Shown here in pieces: positions 17,007 to 25,001 of a DNA stretch of 28,212 nucleotides; the first letter of the stretch is position 1; every line of letters starts with the position of its first letter. Under the pieces are notes generated by a model. The model was not told the origin of the DNA and did no database searches. It saw only the letters and a list, made by a program, of their open reading frames with translations. Position numbers and translations under genes: made by a program. This DNA comes from an uncultured Methylotenera sp. (GTDB lineage: Bacteria; Pseudomonadota; Gammaproteobacteria; Burkholderiales; Methylophilaceae), in contig NZ_CAMLGS010000029.1 in NCBI RefSeq assembly GCF_946479685.1, positions 1 through 28,212 of the forward strand. The letters are read 5' to 3'.

Positions 17007-17060
17007 CCTGCCTGTTCTATCTTTATCTGGCGTCGTAACACATTTTTAACAGCGGGCAGG
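17007..17060 (-). promoter_or_regulatory. Candidate attenuator hairpin across the leader ORF end
   Basis: On the plus strand CCTGCC-TGTT (17007-17016) complements AACA-GCG-GGCAGG (17048-17060), giving ten pairs with a 3-nt bulge. In the minus-strand mRNA the loop (17017-17047) holds the last codons and the stop of the 30-codon leader ORF, so a ribosome reaching the stop would open the stem. A further 7-bp hairpin, AATACCA/TGGTATT (16965-16987), lies between it and the fdh start. Function is inferred. Confidence 0.4.
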
Positions 17061-17115
17061 CCACCATAACAACGTCAGCACAGCTCGGAGTCAAATTCTT
17101 ATGCAGCGAACGCAT
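17023..17115 (-). CDS. 30-codon leader ORF upstream of formate dehydrogenase
   Basis: A short ORF on the fdh strand starts with ATG at 17115 behind AAGGAGG (spacing five), as good a ribosome binding site as that of fdh itself, and ends with TAA 112 bases before the fdh ATG. The product begins MRSLHKNLTPSCADVV and ends LLKMCYDAR; it has three cysteines (12, 20, 26), is slightly basic and has a short hydrophobic middle. I recognise no family. The stop lies in the loop of a possible hairpin (17007-17060), as in leader-peptide attenuation. It may be a real small protein, a regulatory leader peptide or chance; the strong binding site makes chance less likely. Confidence 0.5.
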   Translation of the reverse strand: MRSLHKNLTPSCADVVMVACPLLKMCYDAR

Positions 17116-17423
17116 TCAAACCTCCTTACTAGGTTCGACATTATCGTTGCTAATAAATTGCATGATTTAGCAGTGTGGCTAAGTGGTACGGCTAAACAGA
17201 AGGGGATTGGTTAATCACTTGAGTGCCATTAGGTTGAAGAGCTGCGTCAATACACCGTTAGTGGTATTACTAGACAGATGTTTCCTCGCATAAGTGTTAG
17301 CACGGATTTACAAAGCTTGAAGACCTTCATAAACTGATAAATCTTCCGGGCAATATCTGATTCCAAATCCTTCCGCACAGATTTACCCGTATTACTCGTG
17401 TCTTACACTAAAGGAGAACCATA

Positions 17424-17936
17424 ATGAAAAAGTTGGTCATTGCGGCCATTTTTTCGACCGCTTTAATTCCAAATATTGTTCTAGCTGGTGGTAACCCCCA
17501 TTTTATTGGGCCTGTTACTGCTAAATTCGCAACAGGTAACGCCAACCCTGGTAGTGTTGATGTGTGTTGGAAAGAGGCCGGGGTAGGTAATAATCAATCA
17601 ATCAATTATTTAGCAAGCGCAGGGAGCGCCACTGCTACATATGTATGCGTAAACAACGGTGGCAACTGTCCTGCAGCCGCTAATAAAGTTAATATTTCAG
17701 GACCGGTATCAAAATCAGGTTCATTTTCTTCCGCTAAAAACGGTGCCATTAATGCTTGCCTAAGGGTAGAGCCGCCATCTGGCGACGCGCTTGACTGTCC
17801 TGGCGGTCAGGAGTTAGGGCTGTCTGAGGTTAGCTACTCAGATATTGGCGTAAAAGATACAACCAACAATATAGAAAAAATGACGGTATATACTAATGGC
17901 AATATGTTGACTAGAACATTTATTAACTGCGATTAA
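17424..17936 (+). CDS. Secreted six-cysteine protein of unknown function
   Basis: A 170-residue protein with a clear signal peptide (1-21, cut after NIVLA), leaving about 149 residues rich in Asn, Gly, Ser and Thr. The mature part has six cysteines (VDVCWKE, YVCVNNGGNC, NACLRV, LDCPGG and the C-terminal FINCD), an even number that suits disulfides formed outside the cytoplasm. I do not recognise the fold. The ATG has a strong AAAGGAGA site. It is a single-gene unit with its own strong terminator, divergent from the formate dehydrogenase region. Abundant export is suggested by the good translation signal and terminator, but that is inference. Confidence 0.8.
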   Translation: MKKLVIAAIFSTALIPNIVLAGGNPHFIGPVTAKFATGNANPGSVDVCWKEAGVGNNQSINYLASAGSATATYVCVNNGGNCPAAANKVNISGPVSKSGSFSSAKNGAINACLRVEPPSGDALDCPGGQELGLSEVSYSDIGVKDTTNNIEKMTVYTNGNMLTRTFINCD

Positions 17937-17977
17937 GCTTATTAACAACTTTTATTGCAAAGTTCGAATAATCGCTT

Positions 17978-18039
17978 CGGGCCCAAAGTAGGGATTGGGC
18001 TGTGGTGACTACCACAGTGCTTTGGACCCGCTCTTTTTT
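17978..18039 (+). terminator. Two-tier intrinsic terminator after the six-cysteine gene
   Basis: An outer stem CGGGCCCAAAG/CTTTGGACCCG (one wobble) encloses an inner perfect stem CTGTGGT-GACT-ACCACAG (18000-18017). A T6 run at 18034-18039 follows after CTC. It lies 42 bases past the stop. Confidence 0.85.
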
Positions 18040-18230
18040 CAATGCTATTAATTCATTGTGAGAGCTATCTAATAAATGATGCAGGCCTGAATGCCTCACC
18101 CTAGCTGTCGCTCAACAGTCATCCAGTTTCAAGTTCTGTTCTTAGTGGTTTCAAAGAATGACCAGCGTTGATATGTCTAAGCTAATCGTGGTTTATGCTG
18201 GCGCGATTAACTTTTGATGTGGGAAAATAT

Positions 18231-18305
18231 AAAAAAGCTGGCAGTCGTTAAACTATCAGCTTTTTTGATTTGTGCACCAAGAGGGTAAAGTCAGGCACAA
18301 GTGCA
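18231..18305 (-). terminator. Paired-hairpin element A: terminator plus upstream stem-loop
   Basis: Hairpin one, AAAAAAGCTG...CAGCTTTTTT (18231-18266), has the loop core CAGTCGTTAAACT. Hairpin two, TTGTGC/GCACAA (18270-18300), holds CAAGAGGGTAAAGTCAG. In minus-strand order the stem-loop comes first and the U-rich terminator second, right behind the Gly/His-rich gene that ends at 18346. A related element with different stem bases but the same loop core lies at 25002-25079, so this may be a structured 3' UTR or a small RNA end. Confidence 0.55.
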
Positions 18306-18345
18306 GATTGCTGCGCTGTGTGCACTACTGCAGAAAGAACGTTAC

Positions 18346-18642
18346 TTAATTGTGACCTTTATGCTTTCCTTTACCGTGGTCATTATGCGCAGATTTTGAA
18401 TCAACGGAACTGCCCGCTTTTTGATGATCAATCCCTTGCTGGCTCATTCTGTCCTCAGCTCTTTCCATACCTTTGTCACGATCTGCTGCATTTGGGCCAT
18501 TGGTGTTGGCCATACTTTTTTCGCTAACATGTCCACTAGATACACCACCAGCATGCCCACCGCCACCATCAGCTCGTGCTAATACAATTGAACTCATACC
18601 CATAAAAATTACCGCAATTAGAAAGGCAGAAATTTTATGCAT
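18346..18642 (-). CDS. Small secreted Gly/His-rich protein
   Basis: From the ATG at 18642 it has 98 residues. The GTG two codons earlier leaves only one base after AGGAG, while the ATG has a spacing of seven, so the ATG is preferred. A signal peptide (to about residue 22, VLARA) precedes a very hydrophilic mature part with GGGGHAGG, many Ser/Asp/Lys and a C-terminal His/Lys/Gly tail (HNDHGKGKHKGHN), which could bind metal ions. No domain is recognised. It lies next to two other exported proteins on the same strand but is separated from them by a terminator (18823-18850). Element A serves as its terminator. Confidence 0.72.
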   Translation of the reverse strand: MHKISAFLIAVIFMGMSSIVLARADGGGGHAGGVSSGHVSEKSMANTNGPNAADRDKGMERAEDRMSQQGIDHQKAGSSVDSKSAHNDHGKGKHKGHN

Positions 18643-18822
18643 GATCACTCTCCTATTAATATAAAAAACTAACGAAAGGTAATCGTTCGAACTTAGCTTG
18701 AGCTTAATAGTTCAATTAATCGAGAAAGTGCTCTTCGCTAAAAGTCGCACACGGTGAATGCAGAAGGGTGCTAAGTACCATCACTTTTGTATAAAAACAC
18801 GCTGAAATCTTTTGCTCGGCAT

Positions 18823-18850
18823 AAAAAAAGCCCACCAAAATTGTGAGCTT
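18823..18850 (-). terminator. Terminator of the exported-protein operon
   Basis: On the minus strand AAGCTCAC pairs with GTGGGCTT (one wobble) around a 7-nt loop and runs into a T-tract. It lies 66 bases past the stop of the Thr/Gly/Ala-rich gene. Confidence 0.75.
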
Positions 18851-18915
18851 AATTTGGATGGTAACCATAGACATCATAGAACTGCAGAGACGTGGATGTG
18901 ACCTTTTAAGTTGGA

Positions 18916-19761
18916 TTATGGTTTTTTTCCGCCATTAGCATTATTTGCATGCGCTCCAGCAGCACTGCCTATGCCGCCCGCTCTGCTGCCGGCTGCATTG
19001 ATAACACCGTGTGATGCACCAGCACCGTTGATATGACCTTGGCTGGTAGTAATGCCTTTACCGTTACCGGATGAGTTGGCTCCTTCTGCGGTAGTTGTGC
19101 CACTATGTTTGCCTTGGGCGCCAGCGGCAGTAGTAACACCGCCAGAAGATGAAGTAGATTTAGCCCCGGTGGCATTAACCGCGCTTGTTGTCGCCGTTGT
19201 CGTTGTTGTGGGTGTTTTTCCACTCATCACGGTACCAAGCTTCACGCCCATGGAGTTTGCAATTTGCCCCCAGCCCATGCCTGATGCACGCATCTGTAGA
19301 ATACCTTGCTGCGTTGTTGTTGAGCCTGCGGTAGTTGTTGATGTACCCATCAATGCTCCTTGCAGCTGCTCAGGTGTTGGCTGTGTGATGCCTTGGCTAG
19401 CAAGTTCGGTTTTTGCTAAAGACAAGGCGATACGGATATTGCCATAACCCATAGGTCTGGTCGGTGAGGTAAAAGTAACAGAATTTGGCGGTGCCCCCGG
19501 TGTGCTTGGTGGACTCGTAAGTACGATTGGTGTGCCGCTGCGCAGTCCTTTTACCAACGCAGTTGAGTTTTCGGTAGAGCCTGCCATAGGAGTAAATGAA
19601 GATACCAGTTTTGATTCCGGCACGGATGCAGTTGCTGGGTGCTGGCTGCTTGAAGTTTCTACAGTCGTACCAGCCAGTTCTGCCATTACCAGATTGCTAC
19701 TGAAGGCCGTCAGGACAATAATAGTCAGGCCTAAGTAGCATTTTGAATGAGAAAGAAGCAT
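18916..19761 (-). CDS. Exported Thr/Ser/Gly/Ala-rich low-complexity protein
   Basis: A 281-residue protein with a signal peptide (about 1-27, ending NLVMA). Residues 28-105 are Ser/Thr/Pro-rich and look disordered. The only ordered part is 106-177: a helical segment (IALSLAKTELASQGITQPTPEQLQGAL) and the motif RASGMGWGQIANSMGVKLG, which I recall from other betaproteobacterial exported proteins of unknown role. The rest is Thr-rich, then Gly/Ala/Asn/Ser-rich with loose repeats (VINAAGSRAGGIGSAAGAHANN). It follows the DUF3568 lipoprotein gene by 34 bp and is probably in one operon with it. An envelope or surface role is likely; nothing more specific is supported. Confidence 0.78.
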   Translation of the reverse strand: MLLSHSKCYLGLTIIVLTAFSSNLVMAELAGTTVETSSSQHPATASVPESKLVSSFTPMAGSTENSTALVKGLRSGTPIVLTSPPSTPGAPPNSVTFTSPTRPMGYGNIRIALSLAKTELASQGITQPTPEQLQGALMGTSTTTAGSTTTQQGILQMRASGMGWGQIANSMGVKLGTVMSGKTPTTTTTATTSAVNATGAKSTSSSGGVTTAAGAQGKHSGTTTAEGANSSGNGKGITTSQGHINGAGASHGVINAAGSRAGGIGSAAGAHANNANGGKKP

Positions 19762-19795
19762 GATATTTCTTCCTTTATAAAATTTATAGCAACAA

Positions 19796-20206
19796 TTATT
19801 TGTGGTTAATTGCCTGCTCTGTCTGCGTGATGATTTCTACAGCTGTTGCTGAGTCAACTATCACGCCACCATTTCTGCGTACGGTTGCACGCATACGGGT
19901 TGTATTGGGGGTTAGTGCTTCTAGCTCTACTTCCACATCTCGGTCACCAGCGCGAGCTATTACGCGTTCTCCAAGTTCAATTTTTTCAGTTTTTTCGGGC
20001 TTGATTGCCATACGTTTAAATGCCGTCAGCGTAGCGCTACGTACGCGTGGTAATGGCTCGGTAAAAGTTCGATAGACAAGCCCACCCATTTGATGCGATG
20101 CCGCAACGCCACCGCCAACACCGCCAGCCGTTAAGGCGACAGGCATGCAGCTACAAAGAAGCTGAGTAATAACAACTGAAATCAGAAAAATAATATTTTT
20201 TCTCAT
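19796..20206 (-). CDS. DUF3568-family lipoprotein
   Basis: From the ATG at 20206 it has 136 residues. The open frame runs further upstream, but the longer form buries the signal peptide. The signal sequence ends at a lipobox-like LLCSC. The mature part begins with a glycine-rich stretch (GGVGGGVAASHQMGG) and then shows the conserved DUF3568 run FTEPLPRVRSATLTAFKRMAIK, followed by a domain of alternating strands. Lipoproteins of this kind are anchored to a membrane on the periplasmic side; their role is unknown. It is the first gene of a probable two-gene operon with the Thr/Gly/Ala-rich exported protein. The 225 bp upstream hold no gene that I can see. Confidence 0.85.
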   Translation of the reverse strand: MRKNIIFLISVVITQLLCSCMPVALTAGGVGGGVAASHQMGGLVYRTFTEPLPRVRSATLTAFKRMAIKPEKTEKIELGERVIARAGDRDVEVELEALTPNTTRMRATVRRNGGVIVDSATAVEIITQTEQAINHK

Positions 20207-20479
20207 GTTTTCATTATGATGAGGTTGGTTAAATTGGCAAATAGGTGGTAACACTTATAGGTTATCCAGAGTGAAGATGGTTTCTGTGTTCTGCAGGCGT
20301 TGCGTCCGGTAAAAGATATTTAAATTGATGAGTGGATAAAATGCCGTGAACGGTAAGCAGCATTAATTCATGGTAACTGCGGTGCTTTGGCGCATGAGGT
20401 AACGATGGACGAGCAATGGCCCATGCGTAGTATTGGATAGGGTTGTATTAGACAGGAAGCAGTGTTATAGCTTTAGAGG

Positions 20480-21931
20480 TTAAGCTTGCTCAGCGTTGTC
20501 AACGCTAGACTTTACCGCTGCCAGCATATCGCAGGCCAGTGTACCCACATCACGTACTGCCTGTTCTATGGCTAAGGACCACAAGTGGCTGTAATTGAGG
20601 CGGATATAATGCGTAAGCTCTTTTTTGCGGGAGAAAATAGTACCAGGTGCGACCGTGATGCCGCTGTTGATTGCGGCGCGATAAAGCTCCAGCGCATCCA
20701 GTGCCGGCGGCAGTTTTACCCAGATTACGTAACCACCTTTAGGTACAGAAAGCTGGGTGCCAGCAGGAAAGCTTTGCTCAATCACATTGCGTATCAGCAC
20801 ATAATTCGAGCGCAGTGTATGCCGTAATTGCTTGAGATGTTGCTCAAAGCTATCGCGTTGCAGAAACTTGGCAATCGCAATCTGCGGTGCAGATGGCAGT
20901 GACAGGCTGTTGAGGAACATCAGCCGCTCCACTTCCTGGCGATAGCGTCCGGCGAGGGTCCAGCCCACACGGTAACCCGGAGCCAGTGACTTGGAAAACG
21001 ATGAGCAATGCAGCACCATGCCTGCATTATCAAAAGCCTTGGTTGGCTTGGGTGGCGTATCACCAAAGTATAATTCGCTGTATACGTCATCCTCAATCAG
21101 GGGAATCTGCCGCTGTGCCAGCAGCTCCACTAGCGCTTGTTTTTTAGCATCTGGCATTACGAAACCAAGCGGATTTTGAAAGTTGCTGGTCAAAATCACC
21201 GCGGCAATACGTACATTATCGGACATGGCACGCAATGCATCCAGCTCGATACCAGACTCTGGGTCTGTACGTATTTCAGCTACTTTCATGCCCAAGCGCT
21301 CAACGGTATGTGCCAGTGCATAATAACCGGGGGATTCCAGTGCAATCGTGTCGCCAGCCTTGGCTACTGCCTGTAGACACAAGGTGATTGCTTCGGTAGC
21401 GCCATGGGTGATGACGATATCATCCGGCGAGACATCCATGCCATGCACCAAATAACGTCGTGCAATCTGCTGTCTTAGCATTTCATTGCCCGGCGGCAGG
21501 TCGCTGAGCACGCCCCAATCGCCCTGGTCGTCGGTTAGGGCTTTTTCATACTGATGAATTCTTTTTAGTGGAAACAGCTGCGGATCTGGAAACGGTGAGC
21601 CCAGCGGCACCGTACCAAATTCACGGATTGATTTGAGCGTAGTGAGTACCAGCTTGCCTGCGTCAATCTCAGAAAGGTTGATATCTTTGGCAAGCGGTGA
21701 AGTATAACGTTGTTGTAAGCGTTTGCGAGGTGTAACGAAATAACCTGATTGCGGGTGGCTGCTGATGATGCCATCTTGCTCTAGCAGCAAATATGCGCGC
21801 AATACGGTGCTAATACTTAGCTCATATTTCTGGCTAGCCTGCCGTACTGAAAAAATCTTATCGCCCGGCTTTAACACACCTTCATCAATCATTGCGCGTA
21901 TGCGGGCGGCAAACGAAACATAAAGCTTCAT
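20480..21931 (-). CDS. MocR/GntR-type transcription regulator with aminotransferase domain
   Basis: A 483-residue member of the MocR family. The winged helix-turn-helix of GntR type is at about 1-70 (DKIFSVRQASQKYELSISTVLRAYLLLEQDGII), followed by a linker and a class I aminotransferase-like domain (about 105-475). The PLP-binding lysine is Lys314 (SSFSKSLAPGYRVGW), with Asp281 and Tyr284 in DDVYSELYFG to hold the cofactor. MocR proteins sense PLP or amino compounds and mostly regulate rather than transaminate. Targets are often divergent neighbours, but here the next genes (winged-helix, YdeP-like) run in the same direction 102 bp upstream, so the target is unclear. Confidence 0.93.
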   Translation of the reverse strand: MKLYVSFAARIRAMIDEGVLKPGDKIFSVRQASQKYELSISTVLRAYLLLEQDGIISSHPQSGYFVTPRKRLQQRYTSPLAKDINLSEIDAGKLVLTTLKSIREFGTVPLGSPFPDPQLFPLKRIHQYEKALTDDQGDWGVLSDLPPGNEMLRQQIARRYLVHGMDVSPDDIVITHGATEAITLCLQAVAKAGDTIALESPGYYALAHTVERLGMKVAEIRTDPESGIELDALRAMSDNVRIAAVILTSNFQNPLGFVMPDAKKQALVELLAQRQIPLIEDDVYSELYFGDTPPKPTKAFDNAGMVLHCSSFSKSLAPGYRVGWTLAGRYRQEVERLMFLNSLSLPSAPQIAIAKFLQRDSFEQHLKQLRHTLRSNYVLIRNVIEQSFPAGTQLSVPKGGYVIWVKLPPALDALELYRAAINSGITVAPGTIFSRKKELTHYIRLNYSHLWSLAIEQAVRDVGTLACDMLAAVKSSVDNAEQA

Positions 21932-22033
21932 AGATGGCTAGGCTGGGGTTGAGTTCTGAAGTCTTTGATTATACTCCAGCCATGTGCGGTTGTATGGTGT
22001 TGTTGTACGTTCTGGTTGTATGGAGGTTGGCAG

Positions 22034-22372
22034 CTAAGCTGCTTGCAGTGCCAGCGATATTTCTTCGCCACCAGCTGCCAAGGTGGCAACTAGACGCTCT
22101 TTTTGCGTAAACACATCTACTAGTGATTCTTCGCTTAAAGCTGTCATCAGCCGTTGCAAAGTGCTCATGCGGATATCCAGACGCTTGCAGATGACGGCTA
22201 GTGATACATAGCTTCTGCCTTGCAAATGCTCGGCATGCAGTAATTCCAGTATCCCTAGCATCAGCACGGTACTCGTGTTTAGCTGCGCAGGGTCTAGCTG
22301 AGTATTGTCGGAAGAGTAGTCTTTTTGAGCGTACTCTTCCTGTACCTCATAAGCTTCGCAATCAAGCAGCAT
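22034..22372 (-). CDS. Small winged-helix-like protein coupled to the FdhF/YdeP-type gene
   Basis: A 112-residue protein. Residues 35-100 look like a winged helix: LLHAEHLQGRSYVSLAVICKRLDIRMSTLQRLMTALSEESLVDV resembles helix-turn-helix plus recognition helix, followed by a strand pair. The N-terminal 30 residues are acidic. Its ATG (22372) lies inside the last codons of the oxidoreductase gene, overlapping it by 11 bases, with AGGGG five to six bases upstream, so translation is coupled. This tight linkage suggests a dedicated regulator or partner of the oxidoreductase. No family name can be given. Confidence 0.72.
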   Translation of the reverse strand: MLLDCEAYEVQEEYAQKDYSSDNTQLDPAQLNTSTVLMLGILELLHAEHLQGRSYVSLAVICKRLDIRMSTLQRLMTALSEESLVDVFTQKERLVATLAAGGEEISLALQAA

Positions 22373-24686
22373 TGGCTACCCCTGGCGCAGTGGTTTTTTC
22401 AATAATCACCGGAATGGATTTAGAGGTTGGCGTGCGAGATTGGTCGGCTACGCTTTCCAATGGCACCAGATTATTGGTTTCCGGGTAATAGCCACTCAAG
22501 CAGCCTTGTGGAATGTCGTAAGACACCACCAGGAACTTGTCCGCACGACGCGTGATGCCATCTTGCCAGACACTGACCAGATTAATCCAGTCGCCAGCTG
22601 CCAGCCCCATACGCTCAATATCTAGCGGGTTCATGAAAATGACGCGGCGTTGGCCAAACACGCCACGGTAACGGTCATCCATGCCATAAATCGTGGTGTT
22701 GTACTGGTCGTGCGAGCGGGTAGTCATTAGCACAAACAATTGGTCGCCATACTGTTCGCGCGCCTGATGGATAGGTGAGTTTTGCGGGATAGCCTGTACT
22801 GTGAACTCTGCCTTATTCGATGGCGTATTCCAGATACGCTCGCTAGAAGGCACCGGCATGCGGAAACCACCAGGTTTCTTGATGCGCTCGTTGTAGTTTT
22901 TGAAAGCTACTGGCATGGTCTGCTCAATCGCATCGCGAATCTTGCTGTAGTCCTTGATATATTCTAACCAAGGCGTTTTGCTGTGCTTGAGCGTTGCATG
23001 CGCAAAGCGGGCCACAATGGCTGGTTCTGACAGCAGATGTGGTGACGCTGGCTTGTTCATACCGTATGAGATATGCACCATACTCATGGAGTCTTCCACC
23101 GTTACGCCTTGCGGACCGGTTTCCTGAGTGTCAATCTCGGTACGGCCCAGGCATGGCAGTATCAATGCTTCTTTACCGTGCACCAAATGGCTGCGGTTGA
23201 GTTTAGTGGTGACATGGGCAGTCATGTCGCATTTGCGCATGCCTTCCCAGGTACGGTCTGTATCAGGCGTAGCGATAGAGAAGTTACCGCCCAAGCCAAA
23301 GAAGAATTTGGCTTTGCCATCTATCATGGCCTGAATAGCGCCTACCGCGTCGTAGCCCGGTGTTTTAGGCACTTTGATATCAAATACGCGTTCCAAACTT
23401 TCCAGGAACACCAGTGGCATTTTTTCATAAATACCCACAGTACGGTTGCCCTGCACATTGCTATGGCCGCGTACTGGGCACAGGCCTGCGCCTTCTTTAC
23501 CGATATTACCGCGTAGCAGCATCAGGTTAACCAGCGTTTGAATCGTGGCCACACCATGTTTGTGCTGGGTAATGCCCATGCCCCAGGTAGAAATCACGCG
23601 GTCGCCAGTAGCGTAGATACGTGCGATTTCCTCAATCTGATCAAGTGGCACGCCAGATTCTTCCAGAATCACGTCCCAGCTTTCCTGACGGGCATCTTCG
23701 GCAATCGCCTCAAAGTTATTGGTGTGCTGTTGGATAAACGCTAAATCAATCACGCGCTCACTGCCAAGCTTGATCGCTTCGTCATCCCACTGGATCACAA
23801 ACTTGATCATACCTTTGATTAACGCTAAGTCACCGCCAAGTTTAGGCTGAATCAGCAAGTCGCTGATCTTGCTGCCTTTGAAAGACAACATGTCGAATGC
23901 GCTTTGCGGATCAGCAAAGCGCTCCAGTCCACGCTCTTTCAATGGATTAATCGCTACGATACGCGCGCCGCGTTTAGCCGCTTCACGCAGCTCGCCCAAC
24001 ATACGCGGATGATTGGTAGCAGGGTTCTGACCAAAAATCAGGATAGTGTCAGCATGCTCGAAATCATGCAAAGTCACGGAGCCTTTGCCTATGCCTACAG
24101 TCGGTGGCAAAGCCATACTGGTAGATTCGTGACAAAGGTTGGAGCAGTCAGGGAAGTTGTTAGTACCAAACTCACGTACAAATAATTGATACAAGAATGC
24201 AGCCTCATTGCCGGCACGACCAGAGGTGTAGAAAACCGCCTCATTAGGATCAGCCAAAGCATTCAAATGTGATGCCAGCAGCGCAAATGCGCCATCCCAG
24301 GAAACTTCCTCGTATTTATCCGTGATCGGGTTGTAACGCATAGGATGCGTCAAGCGACCTTCATTTTCCAGATCGAAATCGCTCCAGCCCATTAACTCTG
24401 TCACCGTGTGTTTGGCAAAAAACGCAGGTGGTACACGTTTCGCTGTCGCTTCAGCAGCTACCGCCTTCACACCATTTTCACAAAACTCGAATGTGGACGT
24501 GTGTTCTTTATCCGGCCACGCGCAACCTGGGCAGTCAAACCCATCAGGCTGGTTTTGTGCCAGCAGTGTCATCACACCTTTTACTGGAATCTTCTGCAGT
24601 GCGAGTTGCGCAGCAACTTGTTTTAAAGCACCCCAACCTGCAGCTGGGTGATGATATGGCTTGATAACGGCTTTTTGTTGCGACAT
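22362..24686 (-). CDS. FdhF/YdeP-family molybdopterin oxidoreductase
   Basis: From the ATG at 24686 (AGGA four bases upstream; a longer frame to 24737 lacks such a site) it has 774 residues. It belongs to the FdhF/YdeP branch of bis-molybdopterin oxidoreductases. Cysteines that could bind an Fe-S cluster are Cys52, Cys55 (DCPGC) and Cys69 (FCENGVKAV). Cys185 in SNLCHESTS is in the zone of the usual metal ligand. Later stretches include FGQNPATNHPRMLGELREA, MGITQHKHG, RGNIGKEGAGLCPVRGHSNVQG and TTRSHDQYNTTIYGMDDRYRG. It has no twin-arginine signal, so it is cytoplasmic. YdeP proteins are linked to acid tolerance and formate metabolism, but the reaction is unproven. A winged-helix gene overlaps its end. 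Confidence 0.92.
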   Translation of the reverse strand: MSQQKAVIKPYHHPAAGWGALKQVAAQLALQKIPVKGVMTLLAQNQPDGFDCPGCAWPDKEHTSTFEFCENGVKAVAAEATAKRVPPAFFAKHTVTELMGWSDFDLENEGRLTHPMRYNPITDKYEEVSWDGAFALLASHLNALADPNEAVFYTSGRAGNEAAFLYQLFVREFGTNNFPDCSNLCHESTSMALPPTVGIGKGSVTLHDFEHADTILIFGQNPATNHPRMLGELREAAKRGARIVAINPLKERGLERFADPQSAFDMLSFKGSKISDLLIQPKLGGDLALIKGMIKFVIQWDDEAIKLGSERVIDLAFIQQHTNNFEAIAEDARQESWDVILEESGVPLDQIEEIARIYATGDRVISTWGMGITQHKHGVATIQTLVNLMLLRGNIGKEGAGLCPVRGHSNVQGNRTVGIYEKMPLVFLESLERVFDIKVPKTPGYDAVGAIQAMIDGKAKFFFGLGGNFSIATPDTDRTWEGMRKCDMTAHVTTKLNRSHLVHGKEALILPCLGRTEIDTQETGPQGVTVEDSMSMVHISYGMNKPASPHLLSEPAIVARFAHATLKHSKTPWLEYIKDYSKIRDAIEQTMPVAFKNYNERIKKPGGFRMPVPSSERIWNTPSNKAEFTVQAIPQNSPIHQAREQYGDQLFVLMTTRSHDQYNTTIYGMDDRYRGVFGQRRVIFMNPLDIERMGLAAGDWINLVSVWQDGITRRADKFLVVSYDIPQGCLSGYYPETNNLVPLESVADQSRTPTSKSIPVIIEKTTAPGVANAA

Positions 24687-24776
24687 ATTTCCTACTGGCT
24701 TAAAAATTTGGCAGGTGTAGATAAAACCTACCTGCACATAAACTACGGAATAACAATGACTGCCATCGTAAGGAAA

Positions 24777-24786
24777 CTAGCGCTAG
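24777..24786. promoter_or_regulatory. CTAGCGCTAG palindrome upstream of the FdhF/YdeP gene
   Basis: The 10-bp perfect palindrome CTAGCGCTAG lies 91 bp before the ATG at 24686. Its 8-bp core TAGCGCTA recurs about 85 bp further out (around 24861-24868). Two copies in one upstream region could be operator sites, for example for the winged-helix protein of this operon. No coding gene is convincing between 24687 and 25001. Confidence 0.3.
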
Positions 24787-25001
24787 GAAAACAGACACAG
24801 AAGCTGGGAATTTTTAGAGTACAGTTTGTGTGTTAAAAACAATGAAACGCACTTTTGGCTTAGCGCTAGCTGCTAAGTTAGCAGATTACGGTGCCAGTGA
24901 AGAGCTGAGTCATCTGATTTCTATGATTTGAGAAATTCGTGCTGAGTTATATTTATCTAACTTTTCTGGACGAGCTTAGAGCGCGTGATAGTTAAAAAGA
25001 C

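Noticed and set aside
19052..19447. 131-codon plus-strand ORF inside the Thr/Gly/Ala-rich gene
   Set aside because: It is the antisense of a low-complexity gene that has a signal peptide and ribosome binding site; the Val/Pro-rich product has neither.
22362..24686. Selenocysteine-containing formate dehydrogenase H
   Set aside because: There is no in-frame TGA; the frame is open and the protein is of the shorter-motif FdhF/YdeP type with Cys185.
24842..24931. 29-codon plus-strand ORF (MKRTFGLALAAKLADYG...) divergent from the FdhF/YdeP-type gene
   Set aside because: The sequence is protein-like, but there is no ribosome binding site before the ATG and no promoter or family to support it.
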